The position numbers were made by a program, and so were the translations under genes. A stretch of 64,000 nt of DNA from positions 682,001-746,000 of the forward strand of contig NZ_VFPM01000002.1 of NCBI RefSeq assembly GCF_006716675.1, given 5' to 3'. The notes below the pieces were generated by a model, which searched no databases, was not told the DNA's origin, and worked only from the letters and a program-made list of their open reading frames with translations. Each line of letters begins with the position of its first letter. The first letter of the stretch is position 1. Below are positions 52,083 through 60,292 of this stretch, piece after piece. This DNA is from Humibacillus xanthopallidus (lineage in GTDB: Bacteria; Actinomycetota; Actinomycetes; Actinomycetales; Dermatophilaceae).

Positions 52083-52901
52083 ATGGCCCGCCGCACGAGC
52101 ACCAGCGACCCGAGCCCCACTCCGCCCGCCACCGAGACGACCCGCCCCACCGTCATCGCCCTGGCCAACCAGAAGGGCGGCGTCGCCAAGACGACCTCGG
52201 TGGCCAGTCTGGGTGCTGCGCTCGCCGAGCTCGGCAAGCGCGTCCTGCTCGTCGACCTCGACCCGCAGGCCTGCCTCACCTTCTCGCTCGGGGTCGACCC
52301 CGACACCGTCGAACGCTCCATCCACGACGTGCTGACCGCCGGAGTGCCACTCGACGAGGTCGCCCTGACGACCGACGACGGCATGGACCTCGTGCCGTCC
52401 GCCATCGAGCTCGCCGGCGCCGAGGCGATGCTCCTGTCGCGGCCCGGCCGCGAGTACGTCCTGCGCACGGCCCTCGAAGCCGGCGACACGGCATACGACG
52501 TCGTGCTGCTCGACTGCTCGCCGAGCCTCGGCGTGCTGACCCTCAACGCCCTCACGGCAGCCGACGGGCTCATCATCCCCATGCCCTGCGAGATGCTGAG
52601 CCACCGCGGGGTCGGCCAGCTGCTCGACACCGTCGGTGACGTGCAGAAGATCCTCAACCGCGACCTCGAGGTGTGGGGCATCCTGCCGACGCTCTACGAC
52701 GGGCGCAGCAACCACTCGCGCGAGGTGCTCGCCGACGTCGGCGCCCGCTACGACCTGCCCGTGCTCGAGCCGCCGATCCCCAAGACGGTGCGCTTCGCCG
52801 AAGCGCCGGCCGTCGGACGCGCGATCCTCGCCACGGCGCGCTCGTCGAAGGGTGCCCAGGCCTATCGCGAGGTCGCGCAGTCGCTGCTGCCGCGGCTCTG
52901 A
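52083..52901 (+). CDS. ParA-family ATPase, orphan
   Basis: Codes for 272 aa. Deviant Walker A NQKGGVAKTTSVASLGAAL, VDLDPQACLTFSLG, and LLDCSPSLGVLTLNAL are typical of Soj/ParA partition ATPases that form ATP-sandwich dimers on DNA. No ParB, parS-like site or replication gene is near, so it is not an obvious partition locus; orphan ParAs position other cargo. A weak CACACT box lies 6 nt before ATG. Confidence 0.88.
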   Translation: MARRTSTSDPSPTPPATETTRPTVIALANQKGGVAKTTSVASLGAALAELGKRVLLVDLDPQACLTFSLGVDPDTVERSIHDVLTAGVPLDEVALTTDDGMDLVPSAIELAGAEAMLLSRPGREYVLRTALEAGDTAYDVVLLDCSPSLGVLTLNALTAADGLIIPMPCEMLSHRGVGQLLDTVGDVQKILNRDLEVWGILPTLYDGRSNHSREVLADVGARYDLPVLEPPIPKTVRFAEAPAVGRAILATARSSKGAQAYREVAQSLLPRL

Positions 52902-53048
52902 GCCGGCGAGCGCCCGGCGGGCGCGATCGTGACGAGGCCGGGCGGGGAATGTTTCCCGGTGACCCCGTGCTGCACCTGAGAGTGCCTGCCTGGGGGCGGC
53001 ACTTCTGATGCACGACCAGAACACGACCCCTCGCCTGAAGGAGACCCC

Positions 53049-54095
53049 GTGATCACCACGCCTGCCCTCGTCGCCCCGAGCGCCGGAGCCCGCTTCGAGT
53101 CCCGCACCGTCGAGCACCGTGACCTGCGCGACGACGACGTGCTCATCGACATCAAGTTCGCCGGCATCTGCCACAGCGACATCCACCAGGTCCGCGAAGA
53201 GTGGGGGAGCGCCATCTTCCCGATGGTCCCCGGCCACGAGATCGCGGGCATCGTCTCGGCCGTCGGCGACGGTGTGACCAAGTACAAGGTGGGCGACCGC
53301 GTCGGCGTCGGCTGCATGGTCGACTCCTGTGGCGAGTGTGAGTTCTGCAAGGACGGTGAGGAGCAGTTCTGCTCCAAGGGCGCCGTCATGACCTACAACG
53401 GCAAGGGCTACGACGGCGAGCCGACCAAGGGCGGGTACGCCCAGAAGGTCGTCGTGTCGGAGCGCTTCGCCGTCGCCATCCCCGACGGCATCGAGCTCGA
53501 TGTCGCGGCGCCGCTGCTCTGCGCCGGCATCACCGTCTGGTCGCCGCTCAAGCGCTGGGGCGCGGGGCCCGGCAAGAAGGTCGCCGTCATCGGCTTCGGC
53601 GGGCTCGGCCACATGGCAGTCAAGCTCGCGGCCGCGCTCGGCGCGGAGGTGAGCGTCCTCTCGCGCACCGACGCGAAGAAGGACGACGGCGCCGCCCTCG
53701 GCGCGACGCACTACTACGCGACCGGTGAGGAGGGCGTGCTCGCGAGCCTCAAGGGCACCTTCGACATCATCATCAACACCGTCAGCGCCGACCTGCCGAT
53801 GCAGACCTACATCGGTCAGCTGCGTCCGCTCGGGGTCATCGCGAACGTCGGACTGCCTTCTGGCAAATACGATTTCGCGCCCGGCGTCGTCATCGGGCGG
53901 AGCCGCGTCGTGGCGGGCTCCAACATCGGCGGCATCCCCGCGACTGCCGAGATGCTCGAGTTCTGCGCGACCCACGGCATCGGCGCGACCATCGAGACCA
54001 TCTCGGCCGACGAGGTCGACGCGGCCTACGACCGTGTCGTCGCCGGCGACGTGCGCTACCGCTTCGTCATCGACACGAGCACCATCGCCGTCTGA
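53049..54095 (+). CDS. Zinc-dependent NAD(P)-alcohol dehydrogenase
   Basis: Codes for 348 aa, MDR superfamily. Catalytic zinc ligands GICHSD (Cys) and GHE (His-Glu), structural zinc CGECEFCKDGEEQFC (four Cys), and the Rossmann GFGGLGHMAVKLA are visible; this is the AdhC/YahK-type aldehyde reductase subgroup, usually NADPH-dependent on broad aldehydes. GAAGGAG precedes GTG. The 147-bp upstream region holds no other recognised element, only a short imperfect palindrome around 52946. Confidence 0.9.
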   Translation: MITTPALVAPSAGARFESRTVEHRDLRDDDVLIDIKFAGICHSDIHQVREEWGSAIFPMVPGHEIAGIVSAVGDGVTKYKVGDRVGVGCMVDSCGECEFCKDGEEQFCSKGAVMTYNGKGYDGEPTKGGYAQKVVVSERFAVAIPDGIELDVAAPLLCAGITVWSPLKRWGAGPGKKVAVIGFGGLGHMAVKLAAALGAEVSVLSRTDAKKDDGAALGATHYYATGEEGVLASLKGTFDIIINTVSADLPMQTYIGQLRPLGVIANVGLPSGKYDFAPGVVIGRSRVVAGSNIGGIPATAEMLEFCATHGIGATIETISADEVDAAYDRVVAGDVRYRFVIDTSTIAV

Positions 54096-54155
54096 GGGTC
54101 GTATGCCGTCCGCCGCGGAGGGTGGACGGGTTGCCACGCGCAGGCGCTCGGGGCC

Positions 54156-54161
54156 TAGGCT
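54156..54161 (+). promoter_or_regulatory. Leaderless -10 box for the HAD gene
   Basis: TAGGCT ends 6 nt before GTG 54168. Confidence 0.6.
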
Positions 54162-54167
54162 CGCCCT

Positions 54168-54890
54168 GTGCAGTGGGATGACTACGACGCGGCGCTCTTC
54201 GACCTCGACGGGGTGCTGACTCCGACGGCCGAGGTGCACATGCGTGCCTGGGACCGGATGTTCAACGAGTTCCTCGCGGAGCACTCCTCCGGTCGTGCGG
54301 TCGCGCCGTACACGTCCGACGACTACTTCGCCCACGTCGACGGCAAGCCCCGCTTCGACGGGGTGCGTACGTTCCTCGCCTCTCGCGGCATCGAGCTGCC
54401 GGAGGGGTCGACGGACGACGCGCCCGACGCCGAGACCGTCGGTGGGCTCGGCAACCGCAAGAACGCCGTCTTCGCCGCGATCCTCGAGGACGAGGGCGTC
54501 GAGCCCTACCCGGCCTCGGTGCGCCTGCTCGACCACCTCGCCGCCCGGGGCACGGCCGTCGCGGTCGTCTCGTCGTCGCGCAACGCCCCGATGGTGCTCG
54601 AGGCCTCCGGCCTCGCCGACCGCTTCGAGGTCGTCGTCGACGGGGAGGTCGCGGCCCGCGAGGGCCTCGAGGGCAAGCCCTCGCCCGCCACCTACCTCCA
54701 CGCGGCGCGCCTCCTCGGGGTCACGGCCGCTCGCAGCGTCGTGCTCGAGGATGCCCTCTCCGGGGTCGCCTCCGGCCGTGCGGGTGACTTCGGCCTCGTC
54801 GTCGGCGTCGACCGCGGAGCCGGCCGCGACGCCCTGCTCGGCGGTGGGGCCGACGTGGTCGTCGCCGAGCTGGACGAGCTCATCGCATGA
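54168..54890 (+). CDS. HAD-family beta-phosphoglucomutase-like phosphatase
   Basis: Codes for 240 aa. HAD motifs: ALFDLDGVLTPTAEVHMRAW (nucleophile Asp and acid Asp), VVSSSRNAP (motif 2), GKPSPATYLHAARLLG (motif 3 Lys) and VVLEDALSGVASGRAG (motif 4). With a GH65 phosphorylase directly downstream (4-nt overlap), beta-phosphoglucomutase activity is likely: beta-glucose 1-phosphate to glucose 6-phosphate. Leaderless start. Confidence 0.88.
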   Translation: MQWDDYDAALFDLDGVLTPTAEVHMRAWDRMFNEFLAEHSSGRAVAPYTSDDYFAHVDGKPRFDGVRTFLASRGIELPEGSTDDAPDAETVGGLGNRKNAVFAAILEDEGVEPYPASVRLLDHLAARGTAVAVVSSSRNAPMVLEASGLADRFEVVVDGEVAAREGLEGKPSPATYLHAARLLGVTAARSVVLEDALSGVASGRAGDFGLVVGVDRGAGRDALLGGGADVVVAELDELIA

Positions 54891-57397
54891 TGCGCCACGA
54901 GCTGCAGGGCAGCCCGGACCCCGTCGACCGCACCCGCTTCCCTGTCGACGAGTGGGCCTGGACCGAGAAGTGGTACTCCACCGAGGACCTCGGCCTCACC
55001 GAGACCGTCTTCGCCGTCGGCAACGGCTACCTCGGCATGCGTGGCAACGTCGAGGAGGGCCGCGACGTGCATGCGCACGGCACCTTCATCAACGGTTTCC
55101 ACGAGACGTGGCAGATCCGCCACGCCGAGGAGGCCTTCGGCTTCGCCCAGACCGGGCAGACGATCGTCAACGCCCCCGACGTCAAGACGATCAAGGTCTA
55201 CGTCGACGACGAGCCGCTCATGCTCTCGCTCGCCGACCTGCAGGACTACGAGCGCACCCTCGACTTCCGCGACGGCGTGCTGCGGCGCAGCCTCGTCTGG
55301 CGCACGCCCTCCGGCAAGCGGGTGCTCATCGAATCGACCCGCATGGTCTCCTTCGAGCAGCGCCACCTCGCCGTCATGACCTTCGACGTGACGCTGCTCG
55401 ACGCCGACGGGCCGGTCGCGATCTCCTCGCAGATCCTCAACCGGCAGGACGGCACCGACGACTACCACGTGTCGACCTCGGCCCGGGGCTTCGACCCCCG
55501 CAAGGCCTCCCGCCTCGTCGAGCGGGTGCTCGACCCGCAGAGCCACTGGGCGAGCGACCGCCGCACCGTGCTCAGCTACCGCTGCGTCAACTCCGGCATG
55601 ACGCTCGCCGTCGGGGTCGACCACGAGATCTCGACCGACTGCGACTTCGAGGAGCTGAGCCACGCCGAGGACGACCTCGGCAAGAAGATCTACCGCGTCA
55701 AGGCGCGCAAGGGCCACGCGATCCGCCTCACGAAGGTCGCGGCATACCACACGTCACGGGGCGTGCCCACGCGCGAGCTCGTCGACCGTGCCCGGCGGAC
55801 CCTCGACCGCGTGCGTGACAGCGGCATCGGGGAGTGCTTCGATGAGCAGCGGCGCTGGCTCGACCGCTTCTGGGCCGACTCCGACGTGCAGGTGGAGGGT
55901 CACCCCGCGATCCAGCAGGCGGTGCGCTGGAACCTCTTCCAGCTCGCGCAGGCCTCCGGCCGCATCGAGCAGGTCGGCATCCCGGCGAAGGGCGTGAGCG
56001 GCTCGGGCTACGAGGGCCACTACTTCTGGGACACCGAGACCTACGTGCTGCCCTTCCTCAGCTACACGTCGCCCTCTGTCGCCCGCGGCGCGCTCCGCTT
56101 CCGCTATCTCATGCTGCCGGCGGCTCGCCGGCGCGCCGCGGAACTGTCGAACTCCGGCGCGCTCTACCCGTGGCGCACGATCAACGGCGAGGAGGCCTCG
56201 GCCTACTACGCCGCGGGCACCGCGCAGTACCACATCAACGCCGACATCGCCTTCGCCCTGTGCAAGTACGTGCAGGCCTCGGGCGACGACGACTTCATGA
56301 TGCGCGAAGGCATCGACATCCTTGTCGAGACGGCGCGGATGTGGACCGACCTCGGCTTCTGGCTCGGTCGCGGGGAGACGCGTCGCTTCCACCTGCACGG
56401 CGTCACCGGCCCCGACGAGTACACGACCGTCGTCAACAACAACCTCTTCACCAACGTCATGGCGAGCGACAACCTCCGCCAGGCGGCGCGCTGGGCCCGG
56501 CGGCTCGCGCACGAGTTCCCCGAGGCCTACGAGCGCCTCGCGGCCCGGCTCGACCTCGACGACGACGAGATCGACGACTGGGCCGCCTGCTCCGAGGGGA
56601 TGTACATCCCCTACGACGAGGGGCTGCGGGTGCACCCCCAGGACCAGCACTTCCTCGAGCGGGAGGTGTGGGACCTCGCAGCGACACCCAACTCGAAGCG
56701 ACCGCTGCTGCTGCACTACCACCCGCTCGTCATCTATCGCTTCCAAGTGCTCAAGCAGGCCGACGTCGTCGCGGCGCTCTTCCTCCAGGGCCAGATGTTC
56801 ACGCGCGAGCAGAAGCGCGCCGACTTCGAGTACTACGACCCGCTGACGACGGGTGACTCGACGCTGTCATCGGTCGTGCAGTCGATCGTCGCGGCGGAGG
56901 TGGGCTACCGCGACCTCGCCCTCGAGTACTTCCACTCCGGCCTCTACGTCGACCTCGCCGACCTCCACGGCAACGCGGCCGACGGGGTCCACGTCGCCTC
57001 GACGGGCGGCGTCTGGAACGCCCTCGTCTACGGCTTCGGCGGCATGCGTGACCACAACGGCACCCTGACCTTCGACCCGCGGCTGCCGGCCGACTGGCCG
57101 CGCCTCACCTTCCGGCTCCAGGTGCACGGGAGCCGGCTGCTCGTCGAGGTCGAGCACGAGCGCATCACCTTCACGCTGCGCGACGGGGAGGCCACCGAGG
57201 TCCTGGTGCGGGGGCAGCAGGTCACGGTCTCGGAGCACGGGCCGACCGTCGTCGAGCTCGACGGCCAGGGCCCGGTCATCCTCGGGCGCCTCGGCAGCCT
57301 GCCCCTCGTCGGGTCGAGCAACGAGCACGAGATGGTCTACACCGCGGGCGTGCCTGACCCCGACCGAGAGCGCCGTCGACGCAACTCACGCTCCTAG
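54887..57397 (+). CDS. GH65 disaccharide phosphorylase (trehalose/maltose/kojibiose type)
   Basis: Codes for 836 aa. Family 65 features: N-terminal beta-sandwich (AVGNGYLGMRGN), an (alpha/alpha)6 barrel with YEGHYFWDTETYVLPFL, general acid Glu511 in GVTGPDEYTTVVNNN, and a phosphate-pocket region STGGVWNALVYGFGG. These inverting enzymes split a glucosyl-glucose disaccharide with phosphate to beta-glucose 1-phosphate and glucose. Which disaccharide is used cannot be read. Operon with the HAD gene; both act in the cytosol. Convergent 12-nt overlap with the next gene. Confidence 0.92.
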   Translation: MMRHELQGSPDPVDRTRFPVDEWAWTEKWYSTEDLGLTETVFAVGNGYLGMRGNVEEGRDVHAHGTFINGFHETWQIRHAEEAFGFAQTGQTIVNAPDVKTIKVYVDDEPLMLSLADLQDYERTLDFRDGVLRRSLVWRTPSGKRVLIESTRMVSFEQRHLAVMTFDVTLLDADGPVAISSQILNRQDGTDDYHVSTSARGFDPRKASRLVERVLDPQSHWASDRRTVLSYRCVNSGMTLAVGVDHEISTDCDFEELSHAEDDLGKKIYRVKARKGHAIRLTKVAAYHTSRGVPTRELVDRARRTLDRVRDSGIGECFDEQRRWLDRFWADSDVQVEGHPAIQQAVRWNLFQLAQASGRIEQVGIPAKGVSGSGYEGHYFWDTETYVLPFLSYTSPSVARGALRFRYLMLPAARRRAAELSNSGALYPWRTINGEEASAYYAAGTAQYHINADIAFALCKYVQASGDDDFMMREGIDILVETARMWTDLGFWLGRGETRRFHLHGVTGPDEYTTVVNNNLFTNVMASDNLRQAARWARRLAHEFPEAYERLAARLDLDDDEIDDWAACSEGMYIPYDEGLRVHPQDQHFLEREVWDLAATPNSKRPLLLHYHPLVIYRFQVLKQADVVAALFLQGQMFTREQKRADFEYYDPLTTGDSTLSSVVQSIVAAEVGYRDLALEYFHSGLYVDLADLHGNAADGVHVASTGGVWNALVYGFGGMRDHNGTLTFDPRLPADWPRLTFRLQVHGSRLLVEVEHERITFTLRDGEATEVLVRGQQVTVSEHGPTVVELDGQGPVILGRLGSLPLVGSSNEHEMVYTAGVPDPDRERRRRNSRS

Positions 57398-57931
57398 CGC
57401 AGGCAGCCCGTCGATCGACGTCGCGTTCTTCTTCTCGCGGTAGGCCTCGAGCCCTGCCTCGCCGCGGTGGGCGGCCCACGAGGTCAGCAGGTCGCGGTCA
57501 CCCTCGTGAGACATGAGCGGCACGGCATACCCGCAGGAGTCAGAGACGCGCTCGACGTCGACGACGACGACACCACGAGCACCGGGGTGGTCGGCGAAAT
57601 GCTCTCTGAGAGCGTCGAACTCGCGATCGTCGAGGGTGACGTAGCGGCCGCGGCCGTGCAGGCGCACGATGTTGGGCGGGCCCTCGAAGGCGCAGAACAT
57701 CAGGGTGATGCGACCGTTCTCACGCAGGTGCGCCACGGTCTCGGCGCCGCTGCCCGTGAGGTCGAGATAGGCGACGGTGCGCTCGTCGAGCACGACGAAC
57801 GTGCCGTCGAGGCCCTTGGGAGAGAGGTTGACCCTACCGTCCGCGGCGAGGGGCGCCGTCGCGACGAAGAAGACGTGCTGGTTCTCGATGAACGTCCGCA
57901 GACGGTCCGTGATCGACTCGTGCAGCTTCAT
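57386..57931 (-). CDS. PPOX-class flavoprotein
   Basis: Codes for 181 aa, a split-barrel flavoprotein of the pyridoxamine 5'-phosphate oxidase superfamily: QHVFFVATAPLAADGRVNLSPKGLDGTFVVLDERTVAYLDLTGSG and the middle FEGPPNIVRLHGRGRYV are typical. Binds FMN or F420; the reaction is unknown. GAGGAG 6 nt before ATG. Upstream in its own direction is glmS, with 52 nt between. Confidence 0.85.
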   Translation of the reverse strand: MKLHESITDRLRTFIENQHVFFVATAPLAADGRVNLSPKGLDGTFVVLDERTVAYLDLTGSGAETVAHLRENGRITLMFCAFEGPPNIVRLHGRGRYVTLDDREFDALREHFADHPGARGVVVVDVERVSDSCGYAVPLMSHEGDRDLLTSWAAHRGEAGLEAYREKKNATSIDGLPALGA

Positions 57932-57983
57932 GGTCCGCTCCTCACCCCGGCGCACCGGAGGCGGTGTGGCTCAGGGCCTGAGC

Positions 57984-59804
57984 TCACTCGACGGTGACCG
58001 ACTTCGCCAGATTACGAGGCTTGTCGATGTCGAGCCCCAGGGCAACCGCTGCGTGATACGCGAGCAGCTGCATGGGGATCATGAGCAGGATCGGGTCGAG
58101 CTCGACCTCGTTGCGGGGCACGTCGACGCGGCGGTCGTCGAGCGGGCCCAGGTCGACACCGGGGTGCGAGATGGCCACGACGCGGCCGCCGCGGGCGAGC
58201 ACCTGCTCTGCCGCCGCGAGGTTGCGATCGGTGAGCTCGTCGTCGGGGATGACGGCGACGGTGGGGCGCGACTCCTCGATGAGAGCGAGCGGCCCGTGCT
58301 TCAGCTCGCTCGTCTGGTAGGCCTCGGCGTGGCGGTAGGAGATCTCCTTGAACTTCTGGGCCCCCTCTCGCGCCACCGGGTAGCCGCGGACCCGGCCGAT
58401 GAAGAAGAGGCTGTCGGCGGACGACAGCTCCGTGGCGAGTCCGGCGATGCGCTCCTCGTCGGCGAGCACCGCCTCGATGTCGGCCGGCAGGCGCTCGAGC
58501 CCCGCGATGATGCGCTGACCGTCGGCGACCGACAGGTCGCGGACCCGCCCGAGCAGCAGGGCGAGCAGGGCGAAGCCGACCCCCATGTGGGTCAGCGCCT
58601 TGGTCGAGGCGACCGCGATCTCGGGCCCGGCGTGGAGGTAGATGCCGCCCTCGCACTCGCGGGCGATCGTCGACCCGACGACGTTGACGAGACCGACGAC
58701 CTGGCCGCCCTTGCGCTTGATCTCGCGGACCGCGAAGGCCGTGTCGGCGGTCTCGCCCGACTGGCTGACGGCGACGTAGAGGGTGTCGGGCTCGATGATC
58801 GGGTTGCGGTAGCGGAACTCCGACGCCGCCTCGGCGTGGGCCGGGATGCGCGCCAGCTCCTCGATCATCAGCGCGCCGAGCTCGCCGACGTAGTACGCCG
58901 AGCCGCAGCCGAGGATCTTGACGCGACGGAAGGCGCGCAGCTCGCGGGGCGAGAGGTTGAGCCCGTCGAGCCGGGCCGTGTCGAAGCGGGTGTCGAGCCG
59001 CCCCCGCAGCATGCGGGCGACGGTCTCGGGCTGCTCGGCGATCTCCTTCGCCATGAAGTGGCCGTGGGCGCCGATCTCGACGTCGTCGGCCGAGACCTCG
59101 ATCTCGGTGGGCACGCGGCCGGTGTCGTGGCTGTCGCGGGTGAAGGTGCGGTAGTCCTTGGCGGTGACGACCGCCAGCTCCCCGTCGTCGAGGTGGACGA
59201 CCGACGAGGTGTGACGCACGAGGGCCGACACGTCGGATGCCACGAACATCTCCCGGTCGCCCACCCCGATGATGAGCGGCGAGCCGTTGCGGGCGACGAC
59301 GACGCGGTCCGGCTGGTCGGCGTCGAGGACGGCGACGGCATACGTCCCGACGACCTGCTCGAGGGCGTCGACGACGCGGTCCTCGAGCGCGCCGGCACCC
59401 GAGCGGGCGACGAGGTGCGCGAGCACCTCGGTGTCGGTGTCGGAGCTGAAGGTCACGCCCTCCGCGCCCAGCCGGGCACGCAGTGCACCGGCGTTGTCGA
59501 TGATGCCGTTGTGCACGACGCTGATGCGCCCGTCCTCGCTCGAGTGCGGGTGGGCGTTGGCCTCGGTCGCGGGGCCGTGGGTCGCCCACCGGGTGTGGCC
59601 GATGCCCACCGTGCCGGCCAGACGCTTCGGCAGGGCCGCCTCGAGCTCGCGCACGCGGCCGACGCGGCGCACGACGGTCGCGCCGGAGCTGCCCAGCACG
59701 GCGAGGCCGGCCGAGTCGTAGCCGCGGTACTCCAGCCGGGTCAGGCCCTCGATGAGGATGGGCGCTGCTGGCTGGCGTCCGACGTAGCCGACGATTCCGC
59801 ACAT
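57984..59804 (-). CDS. glmS: Glutamine--fructose-6-phosphate aminotransferase (isomerizing)
   Basis: Codes for 606 aa. N-terminal Cys2 (MCGIVGYVG) is the glutaminase nucleophile; GHTRWATHG, the class II glutaminase domain (about 1-220) and two SIS sugar-isomerase domains follow (GCGSAYYVGELGALMIEELA, SQSGETADTAFAVREIK; SLFFIGRVRGYPVAREGAQKFKEISY). It makes glucosamine 6-phosphate for cell wall synthesis. GGAG is 8 nt before ATG. No glmS ribozyme was seen. Follows a small conserved gene on the same strand. Confidence 0.96.
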   Translation of the reverse strand: MCGIVGYVGRQPAAPILIEGLTRLEYRGYDSAGLAVLGSSGATVVRRVGRVRELEAALPKRLAGTVGIGHTRWATHGPATEANAHPHSSEDGRISVVHNGIIDNAGALRARLGAEGVTFSSDTDTEVLAHLVARSGAGALEDRVVDALEQVVGTYAVAVLDADQPDRVVVARNGSPLIIGVGDREMFVASDVSALVRHTSSVVHLDDGELAVVTAKDYRTFTRDSHDTGRVPTEIEVSADDVEIGAHGHFMAKEIAEQPETVARMLRGRLDTRFDTARLDGLNLSPRELRAFRRVKILGCGSAYYVGELGALMIEELARIPAHAEAASEFRYRNPIIEPDTLYVAVSQSGETADTAFAVREIKRKGGQVVGLVNVVGSTIARECEGGIYLHAGPEIAVASTKALTHMGVGFALLALLLGRVRDLSVADGQRIIAGLERLPADIEAVLADEERIAGLATELSSADSLFFIGRVRGYPVAREGAQKFKEISYRHAEAYQTSELKHGPLALIEESRPTVAVIPDDELTDRNLAAAEQVLARGGRVVAISHPGVDLGPLDDRRVDVPRNEVELDPILLMIPMQLLAYHAAVALGLDIDKPRNLAKSVTVE

Positions 59805-59857
59805 GGGTGGTCTCCTGGAGGTCTGGGGTCGGGCAGGGCGATGCAGGCGAGGCGCGC

Positions 59858-60118
59858 TCAGCCGTAGATGATGCGGCGCAGCTGGCGCTCGGTCAGGTCG
59901 GGGGCGGCGACGAGGCGCTGGCTCAGCTCCTCGGCGATGGTCCGGTAGATCTCGGGGTTGCGCGCGCCGTGCAGCTGCAGCGCGGCGTGCCGACGGCGCA
60001 CGAAGTCGGTGAGGGGCTCGGCGTAGTGCGCCAGCACGTCACCGATGACGCGGGCCGCCTCCGCCTCGCTGAGGCCGGTGGAGCCGGCGACACGGGCGAC
60101 GAGGTCGTGGTCGGGCAC
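59858..60118 (-). CDS. Small conserved hypothetical protein
   Basis: Codes for 86 aa, helical and mixed charge: LVARVAGSTGLSEAEAARVIGDVLAHYAEPLTDFVRRRHAALQLHG and a conserved end (NPEIYRTIAEELSQRLVA ... LRRIIYG). It resembles small actinobacterial proteins found near glmS; function unknown. GTG 60118 is the most likely start because the protein begins PDHDLVARV; in-frame GTG codons just upstream remain possible. 53 nt separate it from glmS. Confidence 0.7.
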   Translation of the reverse strand: MPDHDLVARVAGSTGLSEAEAARVIGDVLAHYAEPLTDFVRRRHAALQLHGARNPEIYRTIAEELSQRLVAAPDLTERQLRRIIYG

Positions 60119-60152
60119 CTGACGAGGATGCACCACGCTTGACGACTCTGCC

Positions 60153-60176
60153 AAAAATCTGCCCGATTTCGGGCAG
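60153..60176 (-). terminator. Intrinsic terminator on the minus strand
   Basis: On the minus strand CTGCCCGA-AA-TCGGGCAG is followed by ATTTTT (hairpin 60159-60176, U-tract 60153-60158). It lies downstream of the DEAD-box gene and just before the small gene at 59858-60118. Confidence 0.75.
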
Positions 60177-60235
60177 GGAATGGCTATCTCCTCCATCCAT
60201 CGAGCCCATCGGCGTATGCCGCGTGGCCCGGACAC

Positions 60236-60271
60236 ACGTGTGGCCACCTCCCGCAGGAGGTGGCCACACGT
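60236..60271. terminator. Perfect 16-bp hairpin after the DEAD-box gene
   Basis: Arms 60236-60251 and 60256-60271 (ACGTGTGGCCACCTCC and its inverse) pair perfectly with a CGCA loop, 22 nt after the helicase stop. No U-tract on either side; it may stop RNA polymerase or protect the 3' end, with the true terminator at 60153. Confidence 0.65.
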
Positions 60272-60292
60272 CAGGACAGGGGAGCGGTCAGC

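Noticed and set aside
59805..59857. glmS ribozyme/riboswitch upstream or in the leader of glmS
   Set aside because: The gap of 53 nt is too short, and no ribozyme core was recognised.
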